A stretch of 64,000 nucleotides of DNA from Bretschneidera sinensis (GCA_023935145.1 CM043697.1:44536501-44600500), one strand, 5' to 3'. Numbered from the stretch's first letter, positions 45,290-56,648 are shown. Made by a program: numbers and translations. The notes: a model not told the origin generated them from the letters alone.

Positions 45290-46168
45290 TGGACTTTTGA
45301 CTTGTGAATCGAAGACAGCTATGGTTAGTTGAATTGCAATATTCTTTTTTTTTTGTTTTATTTATTTAATTATTGTGATTGTATTTTTTAAATGATTTTA
45401 TTAGTAAAATCTCAACGAGTAGTATTAAAACAAAGTATAACAATGACAAAAATTCAAATAATTAATGCGGTGGAAAGCAAGTTAGATTTGCTGTTGAAAA
45501 TCAAATTTTAAATTTCGGTGAAGGATTGTTGGGATTATGTTCAAAATTTGATTAAGCGGTATTGATGGCCCGATTAAAATCTCATCGTTTTAATCACGTA
45601 GAGATGAACCCGATCCAACGACAGCTTGATTGATATTGAGATTTTCTTGGTTAATAATTTATTGATGTGAGTCCCGAAGTTACTTGGTGTAAATAATAAG
45701 TAACTTGGTGAGCATGCAACTTAGAGAGCAAGTAGCTTGGTGGACAAGTTATTGAAGGCCATAAATATGGACATCAAGAGAGGTAGTCTCACACTATTCC
45801 TGAAGTAAGAATAGTTGGTTAGATGCAGAGTGTAGCAAACCAAACACCAATATAACTTGTAAAAGAGGGTTTTACAAGATCCAAAGGTTGAGTGAACATT
45901 AGGTGTGTTAGAGTTTGGATTGTGAGATTGAGGAAAGTTTTCACATAGTTTTGTCTAAAAAAATTGGGTAATGTAATGTAGTGAGTTTTAACAATTTTCC
46001 TCCATCCAAAAGTTACAAAAGAAATGAAATAGTGATTAACTTGTTGATGTAAATAAAAAGTTATGCCAAAACCACGTTAAAATTCTCGAGTTTATTTTTC
46101 TATTTATTTTTTACTATTTTGATTGTGTGGTTGTTGATTGGGAGCCAAATTCCTATTACGTGCTATAC
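45290..46168 (+). mobile_element. Old relative of the LTR array (LTR remnant, internal piece, LTR)
   Basis: The end of an LTR (to ~45415), a decayed primer site and gag start (45416-45526, ATGACAAAAATTCAAATAAT), then a full diverged LTR from TGTTGGGATT at 45527 to ~46158, followed by decayed primer-site sequence. Same order as the units of 36137-41030 but with a ~25-bp insertion (TTGTAAAAGAGGGTTTTAC) and many substitutions, so it predates the array. Confidence 0.75.
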
Positions 46169-46357
46169 TTTTTATTTATTTTTACACTTGAAATACATCA
46201 AATTCTTTAGCATATATGTTGTGCCAACGTGTGAGCAACCATATTCCCATTTTGATTCACACGTTAGTAGATGCAGAACTCTAAAGCTGCACTAAGATGC
46301 TTTATCTTTATCTCTTCAATCAAATGGCAATAAGAGAAAAGTCAAACAAGAGGAACC

Positions 46358-47930
46358 ATGGGTTTTGAGAAGATTCTAGAACCATCGACCGAAGATGAAT
46401 ATGTTCTAGCTCGCAGTCGCAAGAAGTCCTTCTCCTTTAGCTTTAAATCAGTGGTAGAAAGATCCACCTCTGATTGGAACAACTCTTTCAACCAAAATGC
46501 TTATGATACCGTCCTTGAGGAAGACTCAGACGTTAAGGAAGAAAACTCTTTGTTTCCTTCCATTGCCCTATCAAAGGAGGAGAAATGCAAAATTCGTTCT
46601 CCCTGGTCCCTTGCAGTCATTATTAAGCTACTAGGAAAGAATTTTGGTTACCCCTACCTAAAAGAGCGAATTCTAAGCCTATGGAAACCTGTTGGCAGCC
46701 TAGAAATGATTGATTAGGAAAAGGGCTTTTACCTGATCCGTTTTACAAACACAGAGGACTTCCACAAAAGTCTCCACAATGGTCCTTGCTTCATTGGACA
46801 ATTCTTCCTATCGGTGATGAAATGGAAACCTTGGTTCAAAGCGGAAGAGGCACCCATGCTTAACTCGGCGGCTGTATGGGTTAGAATCAAGGGCATCTCG
46901 ATTGAGTTCTTTGATAAAAACATTATTTCCCATGCCAGCAACGCCATTGGTACCACTTTGAAACTCAACGATCGTACTAGCAAAGCAGAAAATAGGTAAG
47001 TTTGCCAGAATTTGCGTCTAAATCGACTTGAACAAGTCACTCCCCCCCCCCCCTCTCCCCCCGCCCCAAAATAAAAATTGGCACTTCATGGAACGATCTC
47101 CAGTACGAAGGCATCTCCTCTATTTGTTTTCATTGGGGACTGGTTGGCCACCGCATCGATCCTTGCTCCCAAGTCAAACCCCCACCCTGTACAACCCTCA
47201 TTTCCCTTACACTGATTATCGGTACCCTGTCGGATCCGTAACTTGACCCTCAGTCGCCCCCTTCTCTGTTTCGGTCATTGGACCTTGGTTGTTTCCAAAA
47301 AGAAAAAAAAAAAAACAAACCCTCAAACCCAAAAGTCAATTTGATATTGTTGACCCAAAAGTTAAAACCTTCTCCTATACGAACCCTACCCAACTTGGTA
47401 GACCCAAACAAGCCTGGAAAAAAATGCCTCCCTTTGAGTCCCTACCTGCCCAAGCACGGGACTTCAAGCTTAGACAACCCTGAGCCTTGTCTCTTTGTCA
47501 GATTACAGTGTCCCTCTTACTTTATCCAAATGGCATTCTTTTGACCCAAGTTTGGTCCCCTCTAGTAATCGGTCTCTTCCCACCTTGAGACCAACTCCAA
47601 TTCTCTCCACTTAACCTGCAGAGACCCTTCAGTCTATGGTTCCTCTTGCTTTCTCTCCCCTCCTCGCCTCTAACCTCCATGGCCCTAACTCCGAGTTTAC
47701 CTCAACCACGCCTGCCTCTTCCCCTTCTCTTCCCTTATCCACCAGCCATGGACCTCTTCAACCCACTCCTTCCGCCCTGTTCCCGAAGCTCTCTCAGCTC
47801 ACTGTTCAACTCCAGAGTGATCTGAAGGTAACCAATCCCCTCTTTCCTATCATATTCAATTACCTTCTAAGCCTAGAGTCAGACTCAGACGATCTCTTGG
47901 ACATCTAAATCAAGTTCCATTCCCTGTCCT
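46358..47930 (+). pseudogene. LINE ORF1 (DUF4283 domain, zinc knuckle), broken
   Basis: Nucleic-acid-binding chaperone of the LINE particle. ATG at 46358. The DUF4283 pattern is clear: PWSLAVIIKLLGKNFGYPYL, LWKPVGSLEMID, a stop at 46715, then FYLIRFTNTEDFHKSLHNGP, MKWKPWFK and AVWVRIKGI. A frameshift near 46990 is followed by a segment reading FARICV*IDLNKSLP. The zinc knuckle at ~47120-47165 reads CFHWGLVGHRIDPC, so the second Cys is Trp and the finger is dead. A Pro/Ser-rich tail follows (open piece 47636-47908). Confidence 0.8.
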
Positions 47931-48404
47931 TGGGAAACCCGCTGGAGGAGGAGTCGAGGTCCCCTCTACTTGCCATCTTAATTCCCAACTGACACCTAAA
48001 CATAAGTTTTTGAGAGAAAGCATGGCTGAACGCTAGTCTTACTTTTACAGCTCAAGCTAGGGAAAATGGGGAAATTACCTCTTAACAGTAATTGCGGATC
48101 TGATTCATGAACAATTTCCTTCAACGATCCTTCATTTCCAGATTCATGCACTTTCACTAGAGATCTCAAATCTGGTCTTGAACCAAGCCCCAGTCCTATG
48201 GAAGGCAGAATCTTAAAACCTGAAACTACTGCTAATTCTTAGAAACAAACTTCTAGAAAAGGCTTAAATCTATGTGAAGTCCTTCGTCAAGCCAGAACTG
48301 GAAGAGGCGGCACACAAAGTAATCTATATCCCAAAAACTTTTTTCCCAATCAACTATAATCATACCAACTTAATGTAAACCAGCCAGACAACTTCTCTTG
48401 AGAA

Positions 48405-48820
48405 CCCTCTGAAATTTTTGGTGTGGAACTGTAGAGGAGCAACTAGATCGGAGTTAAGATGGAACCTCTTTAACATCGTTTAAGCCTTAAACCCAAATTT
48501 GGTTGTAATTCTAGAGACCAGGATCAATGGCTCCAACGCTGAAAATATCATGAATCTCCTTCTTTTTGGTGGAAAGCACAAGATGGATTTTTGCAGATTC
48601 TCTGATGGCATATGACTGCTGTGAGATAATGACCAACTAAAAATTGAGATTATAAAAGATTCCTTTCAAGTGATCCATGTGTATGTTAAGATACAATCTT
48701 CTGAACCTCCCATTTTTATCTCTGCAATTTACGCTAACCCAAGATCTTAAATTCTTTAGCATTAAAATCAATGGTCCCTAGCTGTTGGCCGAAGATTTCA
48801 ATGAAGTTTTTAAGTAACAG
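48405..48820 (+). pseudogene. LINE ORF2 start: endonuclease domain, truncated
   Basis: Would nick target DNA to prime reverse transcription. Frame from about 48405: VWNCRGATRSELRWNLFN (Asn of the WNCRG motif), PNLVVILETRINGSNAENI (catalytic Glu in ETR), HVYVKIQSSEPPIFISAIYA, then a shifted LL..DFNEV just before 48820. In-frame stops occur at CAA-, TGG- and TGG-type codons. Cut by the Tat-like LTR. Confidence 0.8.
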
Positions 48821-49317
48821 TGTTGATGCCAAAAACGTGTTCGTTGAAATGAAGGTCGGACCTCGAAGAAACCTACAAAGAGGAGAAGATGTGAGCTAGG
48901 TAGTAGAGAGTGCCTCCGGGTATGCTCCAAAGCTTTTGTTAGTGCAAGACAAGGTGTATGGGAATAACGGTGTTCTTTTTTTTTTTGTTCAGAAGAATCT
49001 GATCTATTTTGGAATGCGCATCTGAGTCTTTTTATAGGGTTTTGAGTCAACCTTTCATCCAGGGTGGTGGTGATGTAGAGGTCCAACTGGGTGGGCAATG
49101 ATGCCCAGGAGGCCTAACTGTGTTGCTTTGCTATCTTGGTCAGGGGCTATCCACGCATGAGATGGTCTTTGTGTTAAGGGCGGTGTGACCTAGAGGGCGG
49201 TGGTGACATAGGGTCCAACTGTCCGAGTATGGGTTGTCCGCGTGTCACCCTGCTGCTTATCCCTGGTATGGTCTACGTGTCATCTTCTTATTGGGTGTGT
49301 ATTTTTTTGCAGTATCA
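48821..49317 (-). repeat. 3' LTR of the Tat-like element
   Basis: 497 bp, on the minus strand TGATACTGC...GGCATCAACA. It has a CCCTATAAAAAGAC TATA box at ~49028-49041 and the downstream CACTAACAAAAGC, CCCGGAGG pattern typical of Tat LTRs. No second copy is in the window, so the borders rest on TG..CA, the polypurine tract and the interruption of the LINE. Confidence 0.75.
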
Positions 49318-49332
49318 GAGCCCCCCACTTCC
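49318..49332 (-). other. Polypurine tract of the Tat-like element
   Basis: Minus strand GGAAGTGGGGGGCTC directly before the LTR start TGATACTGC. Confidence 0.7.
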
Positions 49333-49423
49333 TTGAGTATATTTATGTGCTCAAGAAAGTATTGCAGGGTTCATTCTTTAGTGAAAAGGGGTAATATACC
49401 GAGCTTTTGTCAGTGCCGAGCCG

Positions 49424-50046
49424 AGCATGTGTGGAGCGATTCATCTGCTCGGCCTTGGAGCTGGTGGGCCAAGTATATGTGGAGCAATCCATCTGCTTGG
49501 CCTTGGAGAACATGGGTCCGAGCATGTGTGGAGCAATCCATTTGCTCGGACTTGGAGCACATGGGTCCAAGCATGTATGGAGCAATCCATTTGCTCGACC
49601 TTGGGGAATATGGGTTTGAGCATGTGTGGAGTAATCCATCTGCTTGGACTTGGAGACATGGGGCCTAGCATGTGTGGAGCAATTCATCTGCTCGGCCTTA
49701 GAGACATGAGTCCGAGCATGTGTGGAGCAATCCATCTGCTGGGACTTGAAGACATGGGGTCGAGCATGTGTGGAGCAATCCATCTGCTCGGTCTTAGAGA
49801 CACGGGGCCTAGTATGTGTGGAACAATTCATCTGCTCGACCTTGGAGAACATGGGACCAAGCATGGGTGGAGCAATCCATCTGCTCGGACTTGAAGACAT
49901 GAGTGCGAGCATGTGTAGAGCAATCCATTTGCTTGGACTTGGAGATATGGGACCAAGCATGTGTGGAGCAATCCATCTGCTCGGCCTTGGAGACATGAGT
50001 CCGAGCATGTGTGGAGCAATCCATCTGCTCGGACCTTGGAGCTGGT
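49424..50046. repeat. 48-bp minisatellite, 13 copies
   Basis: Thirteen units of 46-50 bp around the core GGAGCAATCCATCTGC, with TCGGNCTTGGAGACATGGG(T)CC and GAGCATGTGT between cores. Units differ at a few positions. Because the average length is a multiple of three, long open frames appear on both strands, but they are by-products. Position just inside the 3' LTR of a Tat-like element fits the known hypervariable 3' region. Confidence 0.9.
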
Positions 50047-50469
50047 TTTGAATTCCAGGAAGAATTTTAGGCTCCTCATTTTTTGAGCCTATAAGAAATG
50101 TTTTGAGCTTCCCTGCGCTGGTGGAAAACCTAGGTCTTACCTTGTGGGTTTTTTGGGCTCCCTTGGGGCTCAATTCCTTTGGGTTTCTTAGACTTTATTG
50201 ACACGTGGTAAGTGTCAGTCCTTATTAATTGCTTGCAATCGTTTTTCTGGGGATGATGACACTTTTAATGATTAGATTTCTGGGGGGATGAACAGTACTT
50301 TTGGTGGCTGAACTGGCGCCTAGGGGAATGAAGTGACCCCTAGGTTGTAATCATGGGCTACCTAGTGTGTGGCGGTGGACTCCTTGGGGAGAGGGAAAGT
50401 TGCCTCGAGCTCCTGAGGCATCACTTCCCCACCTGTTTCTTCATTTAATGTTCTCACTCGTTGTGCCTC

Positions 50470-50530
50470 TTTTTCCTATATAAGGAGGCACTTGCTTCCT
50501 CCTTTCTTCACTTCAAATCATAGTGAGCTT
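50470..50530 (+). promoter_or_regulatory. Promoter-like sequence for the antisense ORF
   Basis: TCCTATATAAGGAGGC at ~50475-50490 is a good plant TATA box in plus orientation, ~360 bp upstream of the ATG at 50842. It points away from the 3' LTR and towards the antisense ORF, opposite to pol. Activity is inferred, not shown. Confidence 0.5.
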
Positions 50531-50841
50531 TACAAAGAGACAAATATACTTTTGAAAGCCCTTGTTCTCATCTTTCTCTTTAAGAGTGTTCATCCTCGTT
50601 CTATATTTTGGAGAGTTTTTTTTTAATCTAAATTTAGAGAGCCTTCATCCCAGTTTGTGAGAGTCTTCTTCCTGATTTCTTTAGGAGTCTTGGTGTTCGG
50701 TACTTGCTGGTGGTTCGGGCTTGATTGGTGGTGCCAGTGTTCGGTTTCTGCGATGTTTAGAGGGTTGCTGAGGAAGAAGTTACTAAGAAGCTTCATTCTC
50801 TAGAGGAGACAGGGTGAGTTTCGTCTACCCATCTTTTAAAT

Positions 50842-52404
50842 ATGTCTAAATTTGACGAATATTGAGATCTGCCTAGTAATAATAGTGGTAGCAGTAGTAG
50901 TAGTGATAATGGTAGTAGTAGTGGTAGTGGTAGTACCGAGGAGACAGGGTCGTCCACGTCCTCCTTAAGGAGTGCAATCCCGGAAAGGGCTGTAGCGAGG
51001 GTGGGGCCTTTGGCAATGGTGCTGTACGTCCCCGTTGTGGAGGAGTATGAAGAGGACTCCTCATCTGGGGACGAATCGAACAAGGTCCTGGCCGACATCA
51101 GTGGGGCCTCGACTATGGATGAGAGGGAGGAGTGGAATTTCGCCTCCAACGAGATTCCTAGCCAATTGAAAGAGGATGACCTGGAGATGATCCGGAAGAC
51201 GTACTGCATTCCGTGTTGGTATGCCCTTCGGCTGGCCGGGGTTGGGGAGAGGGTTTGTGACGCCCTTCCGAGCCATGCACCGTGTGTGTACGAACACCAC
51301 ATGAGGTTCAGGCTTTGGTTCTCCCTTCACCCCTTCTTCTGTGCCGTTTTATAGTACTTTGATATTGCACTATGTCAGCTAGTGTCAAACTCGGTATGGC
51401 TGATTATGGCCTTTATCTGTGTTTGCTTGGAAGTGGGCAGGCCAATGAATATGGATATTTTCAAGGCCCAATTCCTGATTAGTAGGCACTACCAGACCGG
51501 ATGGATGGTTTTTAGCACCCAAGCTAAGAGAAGACTACTGAAGAGGACTCCATCATCAATCAAGAGATGAAAGAAAAACTTTTTCTTCATCCGGTCTGCC
51601 GCCCCGCTCGTGGAGTATAGATTGAACTTGGAAGTGTAAGAAAATGAGTTTTCATCCATGCGAGCAAGAGGTCGTGGATGCCATGGTGTCATCGCCACTA
51701 GATGTTGAAGTCCTTTACAAAAACAAGGAGCTGGTAAGGCGTGGCCTGTGCCCTCCATGCCCTGAGTCTTCGCTCGAGAGGGGTAAAAATCCATCCCCGT
51801 AATACTTGTAGTTTTTTCGTTTTGTCTCCGCTTTGCTTTTTGCCTTATAGTTTTACTTATGCATTTTCCTTTCTTTCATGCTGAACAGAGATTGATGCCA
51901 CGACACATGTTTGGGAGCGGGCGAGGAAACTCGCCATAGAGAGGAGAAAGGTCGCCACGACCGAGAGGCAGTAAGCCTCGGGCTCGGGAGCAAAGAAGAG
52001 ACCTCATGCCTCTACCTCGATTGATCTGGAGAGCCCTCCTTGAGGCCCTCCCTAGCCAGTGCCTGATCCAGCGACCTGCACTTCCTCAGTGGCCTCGACT
52101 GCCTCGGGGTCCTCGGCTACTCCTGGCCCCTTGGTGGGTGCTGTTTCGAAGGCTGCGATCTTCAGGCCCAACTAGGCCCTGAAGGTTGATGACTCCGCTT
52201 TTTGCGCACTCGCGAGTTACGCGGGAGTATCTGATCATGGGGATCCCACCCTGGGATCTCTAGGAGTTATCTCGGAGACCAACCGAGGCCTTTTGCTCAG
52301 CGCTGGAGATCGTCACATCGCAGATATTTTTTATTCCTAAGCTCTTTACTTTTTTGTGTGTTTCTTTAGCTTATTTTGACTAATATATGTTTGCTTGGCC
52401 ACAG
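50842..52404 (+). pseudogene. Antisense ORF of the Tat-like element (putative gypsy-type transposon protein), 5' part
   Basis: One frame from ATG 50842 through about 51650, interrupted by stops at 50863 (TGA), 51352 (TAG) and 51568 (TGA). It starts with a Ser/Gly run, then an acidic segment (EEYEEDSSSGDE), then the conserved block FSLHPFFCAVL, LVSNSVWLIMAFICVC, ISRHYQTGWMVFSTQ and KKNFFFIR, resembling the Pfam family named putative gypsy type transposon. An intron at about 51797-51890 (…GAACAG) and another ending CCACAG at 52399-52404 are likely. The function of this family is unknown. The Athila element inserted five bases into the next exon. Confidence 0.7.
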
Positions 52405-52409
52405 ATGGG
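52405..52409. repeat. Target-site duplication ATGGG (left) of the Athila element
   Basis: ATGGG at 52405-52409 is exactly repeated at 62118-62122, proving the borders of the inner element. Confidence 0.95.
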
Positions 52410-53657
52410 TGATGAGAGTCATAAAATGCTTCTCAACAGTGGTTAATTGTTAGCATTTTATGATTGATCTCGGTCTTTATTGCACTTTTATATGTTAATA
52501 ACTCTAAAGTAATATTATTGGACCACTGACTTATTTCAGTGCAATTTTCAGGTACTTTGAGTTTAAAAGAGAAAAAGAAGCGATCGTTGCTTAAAAGTCC
52601 AAGATCTCATGCTTCTGGAGGACAAGATGGACTGCTGCCTGTATTGCGATCGAGCGTACAAGCAGTGCGATCGAGCGCACATCCCACATCGACCAAGAAG
52701 TATTTTACAGCGCAACTGCGATCGAGCGCACTCGGGCAGAATCCCACATCGGATAGAAAACACACAGCACTCCGGGAGTTGCTCTATAAAAACCCCCCTC
52801 CACTTCAGCTTTGGGCATCAATTGGAGCTCATCTGAAATCATCAGAGAGTGAATCTAGAGGGCCTTTAGGAGCAATCCAGAGGGCCTTTAGGATGAATCC
52901 GAAAGTATAAATTTGGAGGGCAAGCTGAGGATGATCGTTGAGAGGCCGGAGGCAACTCAAGTAAGCATGAGCTCGATGAACAGTTAATCTCCAAGCAAAG
53001 CGAAGAGATGAATCCCTAGGTGTAGTTGTTCTTATTTTCCTTTATTTGATTCAATTGTAGTTGGATATTATTTTCATTAAACATTGTTATATTTTATTCT
53101 TTAATTTAATTAGTAGATTTTTATTAGTCCGGTGATTGCATGCTTCTTTTCCATATAAGTCTAGTCATGCTTTTCTTATGTGTATCTGTTTGGGTGTGAT
53201 TGAGTCCGGTAGATCTCTTTTATAGATTTGTCCATTGCTGCGGTATTGTCATTTAGATATACCGTCTTCTTTTGATAATTTATAAGTTAGGTCATGTGTG
53301 CTTGAAAGTAAAGAATAATTCATAGCAATCATATTAGGGTTTATAAATGCGCTTTAATTGAATATTTGTCGATTGCCTGTTTGGGATGTGAAACTTGCAA
53401 TCGAGATAAAAACAACTGAATCAAGTTAGGATTAGAGCAACGAACCTAGGGAGGATTTCTGGAACCTTGTCGTTTCTTTATTATATTATTCAATCATTCA
53501 CACAATTTTCATAAAATCAACAAATCAGATTCTTTCAATCAATCTTTTATCGTTTGTGTTCAAATTTACACCTTCTTTTATAATTAACTTGTTTCCCTGT
53601 GGAATCGACACTCCAAAACTGTACTACAACTACCACGTTATGTTTTGGGCTTAACCA
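52410..53657 (+). repeat. 5' LTR of the Athila-type element
   Basis: 1248 bp, TGATGAGAGTC...TTAACCA. TATA box CTATAAAAACCCCC at 52784-52797. Three GCGATCGAGCG(C/T)A units at 52646-52735 and TCCCACATCGG at 52742. Confidence 0.95.
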
Positions 53658-53662
53658 AATTT

Positions 53663-53680
53663 TGGCGCCGTTGCCGGGGA
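53663..53680 (+). other. Primer-binding site, tRNA-Asp
   Basis: TGGCGCCGTTGCCGGGGA, complementary to the 3' end of plant tRNA-Asp, five bases after the LTR end; typical of Athila elements. Confidence 0.9.
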
Positions 53681-53850
53681 AACGCACTTAAGTACAAGGA
53701 AGCTTGTCAGCTTTGAGTGTGATAGTAGAAGAACTGTAAATAGTTTTTCTTTTCAGCAGCTGTAAAGGTGGTAACTTTGTTCCTTCTTTTAGCTTGCTGC
53801 ATTAATTTATTTTATTTTATTCTTTCTTTTTAGGATTTTCGTGAACTTGC

Positions 53851-55050
53851 ATGCCCAAATATAGAGACCATTTGGGTAGATTTGCTTGTAGGCCTGTGCT
53901 AGAGTCAGGATTGAACTTTTTAAACCCTTTATTTGATAATCCATCTAGTCCTGAGGAAATGAGTGAACACGAAGATCAACCTACTAGGACCCTTCAGGAT
54001 TACCTCCACCTTGCATGCACAACCACACCATCTTGCATCATGTTTCCAACCAACATTCCCAAATTAGACCTTAAAACAAGGATGATACAGTTACTCCCTA
54101 CATTTTATGGCATGGAAAATGAGAATCCATATGTGCACATCAGAGAGTTTGAGGAAGTAGTTGCAACTTTCCATAGTTAAGGTGCAACTGCTGACATTGT
54201 GCGGCTTAAGTTCTTTCCTTTCGCTTTGAAGGATAGAGCTAAGAGTTGACTATACTCACTGAGACCACGATCTATTGGATCGTGGACTGAGATGACTAGG
54301 GCATTCTTTAACAAATACTTCCCTCAGCACAAGACTAATGCGTTGAAAAGACAAATCTCCACCTTTGCACAAAAGGAAAATGAGACTTTGTATCAGTCTT
54401 GGGAGAAATTTAAAGAGCTGTTAAGTATATGTCCACACCATGGGTATGAAAATTGGCATTTAGTGAGCTGCTTCTATGAGGGTCTTACCTATAGAGAATG
54501 CCAATTTGTAGAGATGATGTGCAATGGGGAATTTCTGTAAAAAGACCCCGATGAGGCTCTTGAATACCTTAATGAGCTTGCTGAAAAAGCTCATACATAG
54601 ACTGGACCTAATGCTACTGAAAGCACGAGTAGGTCACGACCCATAGGAAACCCAGTGGTGGAGGGATATACCATCTTAGGGAAGAATACAATCTGAAAGC
54701 TAAGGTCGAACTGCTCACTAGGGAGTTAGAAACATTGAAAACTAAGGACTCAAAGCAAACACATGCGGCTAATCATGCCGAGTCTTTAGAGCCATGTTTT
54801 GTGTGTGGTTGGGTAGATCATCTCCTCCAAGAATGACCCATATTTGCTGATATGAGAGGGCTGTATGACGAACAATGTAATGCCTTACGCATGTACAAGA
54901 AGCCTCTTGCACCTTTCTCTAGCACTTATAATCCGGGGTGGCGGAATCATCCCAACTTCAGCTGGAAATCTGAAAGTTAGGAACATGCACAGCCCCCTAG
55001 ATTATCCCCTGCACCTTATCATGCACCCTCATCCTCTAGGAACTCCTTAG
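53851..55050 (+). pseudogene. Athila gag (broken)
   Basis: Starts MPKYRDHLGRFA at 53851. The gag core is recognisable across stops: LDLKTRMIQLLPTFYGMEN, then (after a TAA at 54178) LKFFPFALKDRAKS, a TGA where Trp is expected (54247), FFNKYFPQHKTNALKRQIS, ETLYQSWEKFKELL and HHGYENWHLVSCFYEGL up to 54540. A zinc-knuckle remnant CFVCGWVDHLLQE lies near 54798. Stops are mostly at codons that were TGG, CAA or CAG. Confidence 0.85.
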
Positions 55051-55121
55051 AAGACACCTTACAGGCTTTTATAGAGGAACAAGGTAAGACAAACCAGAGG
55101 GTTGAGGCATTAATTACGTAA

Positions 55122-56648
55122 GTGGTTGAAGAGTATAAAGAAATTAAGAGCCAAGTGTCCAAATTAATAGGTTTCTTAAGTGTGACTGAGCGAGGTAAGT
55201 TCCCTTCCCAAGCTCAGTCCACACCTCGCGGTCAACATGTGGCACAAGAAAATTTGAAGGATGTAAATACCATAGTGACCCGAAGTGGTAAGTCACTGCA
55301 CATCTCACCAATGAATGAATTCGAGGATGTGGAAAAGGGTCAAACTAGTAGTAATACCGAGCTATCCAAAGACTCTGAAGTGACCAAAAGTCCTATTAAG
55401 GCACTATTTCCTCAAGCCTTAAAGTCAAACAAGAAAAATCTGGACTTAAATAACGAAATCCTAGAGAACTTGAGGTAAGTGAAACTCAATCTTCCTCTGT
55501 TGCATGTGATTAAACAAGTTCCTACTTATGCAAAAGTTCTTAAAGATTTATGCACAATTAAGAGGAAACACCGTGTCAAGAAAACTGAATTTCTAACTGA
55601 GCAAGTTAGTGCTTTAATTGAGGAAAGAATTCCCCCAAAATACAAGGATCCAGGCTGTCCTACCATTGCTTGTAGCATTGGAAATCATGAGGTTGGACAA
55701 GCCTTGCTAGATTTAGGAGCTAGTGTAAACTGGATGCCATTTTCCATTTATTTACAGCTAGGTTTAGGAGAAATCAAACCAACCGGCGTGGTGCTACAAC
55801 TGGCTGACCGTTCAGTCAAAGTACCCCGGGGTGTGGTAGAGGATGTGTTGATTAAGATTGATAAATTTTACTATCCTGTTGATTTCCTAATCCTTGATAC
55901 TACTTCTGCGGTTGACACTAACTCTAGAATTCCTTTGATTTTGGGTAGACCTTTCCTTGCTACTGCAAATGCTCTTATTAATTGCAGGAATGGACTCATG
56001 AAGCTGTCTTTTGGAAACATGACCTTAGAAGTGAACATTTTCAATGCTGCAAAACAGCTCAAAGATGAGGACGAAAACCACCAGCTATACATGATCGAGT
56101 CACTCATAGATGAGGGAGTTTCCATGGCTCATGATTTTGATCATTTTAAGAGTTTTCTTGTTAATTCTGAGATTGATTTATTTGATGATAAAACTAATAT
56201 AATTGATACTTGTGCTGTTTTTGACAAATCTCAGGATTATGGCATTCGGGCGTGGCACCCGAGGTTTGAGGAGTTGCCTGACAGAAGTGGAAAACAAATC
56301 CCTTCAAGTGTGGAAGCACCTAAAGTCGAATTGAAGCCACTATCTAAGGGTTTAAAACATGCCTTTCTCAGTCCAGGTGATACATTTCCTGTTATTATTT
56401 CTTCTGAATTATCTGAGACCCAATGTGAGAAATTAATTCATACTTTAATTGCACATAAATTGGCATTAGGATGGAGCATGGCTGATTTGAAGGGAATTAG
56501 TCCCCTGATATGCTCCCATAAAATAAATTTGGATGAAAAAACCAGTCCTTGTAGGGACCCTCAACGTAGACTTAACCCCACTATGAAAGAAGTAGTGAAA
56601 AATAAAGTGCTGAAACTGTTAGATTGGTATTATATATCTTATAGCTGA
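55122..56648 (+). pseudogene. Athila gag-pol linker, protease and RT start (broken)
   Basis: One frame with a single in-frame TAA at 55476-55478. The linker contains KVLKDLCTIKRK. The aspartic protease is seen as GQALLDLGASVNWMP (Asp-Leu-Gly-Ala-Ser in the active site, as usual in this lineage) and IPLILGRPFLATA. The RT N terminus ends at HKINLDEKTSPCRDPQRRLN, after which a frameshift near 56630 breaks the frame. Confidence 0.85.

Larger units (their letters stand above)
46250..48820 (+). mobile_element. LINE retrotransposon, 5' part, cut by the Tat-like element
   Basis: ORF1 with a DUF4283-type domain and zinc knuckle, then an AP-type endonuclease start, in the order of plant L1-like LINEs. 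The sequence stops abruptly at 48820 where the Tat-like LTR begins (TGTTGATGCC), inside the endonuclease LL..DFNEV motif. The remaining endonuclease, RT and 3' end should therefore lie to the right of the window, beyond the inserted element. The true 5' end is uncertain (between 46169 and 46358). Confidence 0.8.

Noticed and set aside
47278..47544. Two overlapping plus-strand ORFs as separate genes
   Set aside because: They lie in the C-terminal, Pro/Ser-rich part of the broken LINE ORF1 and differ only by frame.
49307..49322. GTATCAGAGCC after TG..CA could be an iMet primer site of a plus-strand 5' LTR at 48821
   Set aside because: On the minus strand the LTR has a proper TATA box, Tat-type downstream sequence and a polypurine tract at 49318-49332, and the integrase of the same element is on the minus strand.
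49343..50173. A 276-codon minus-strand ORF and several plus-strand ORFs with 16-aa repeats
   Set aside because: All are by-products of a 48-bp minisatellite whose unit length is a multiple of three; they read through non-coding element sequence.
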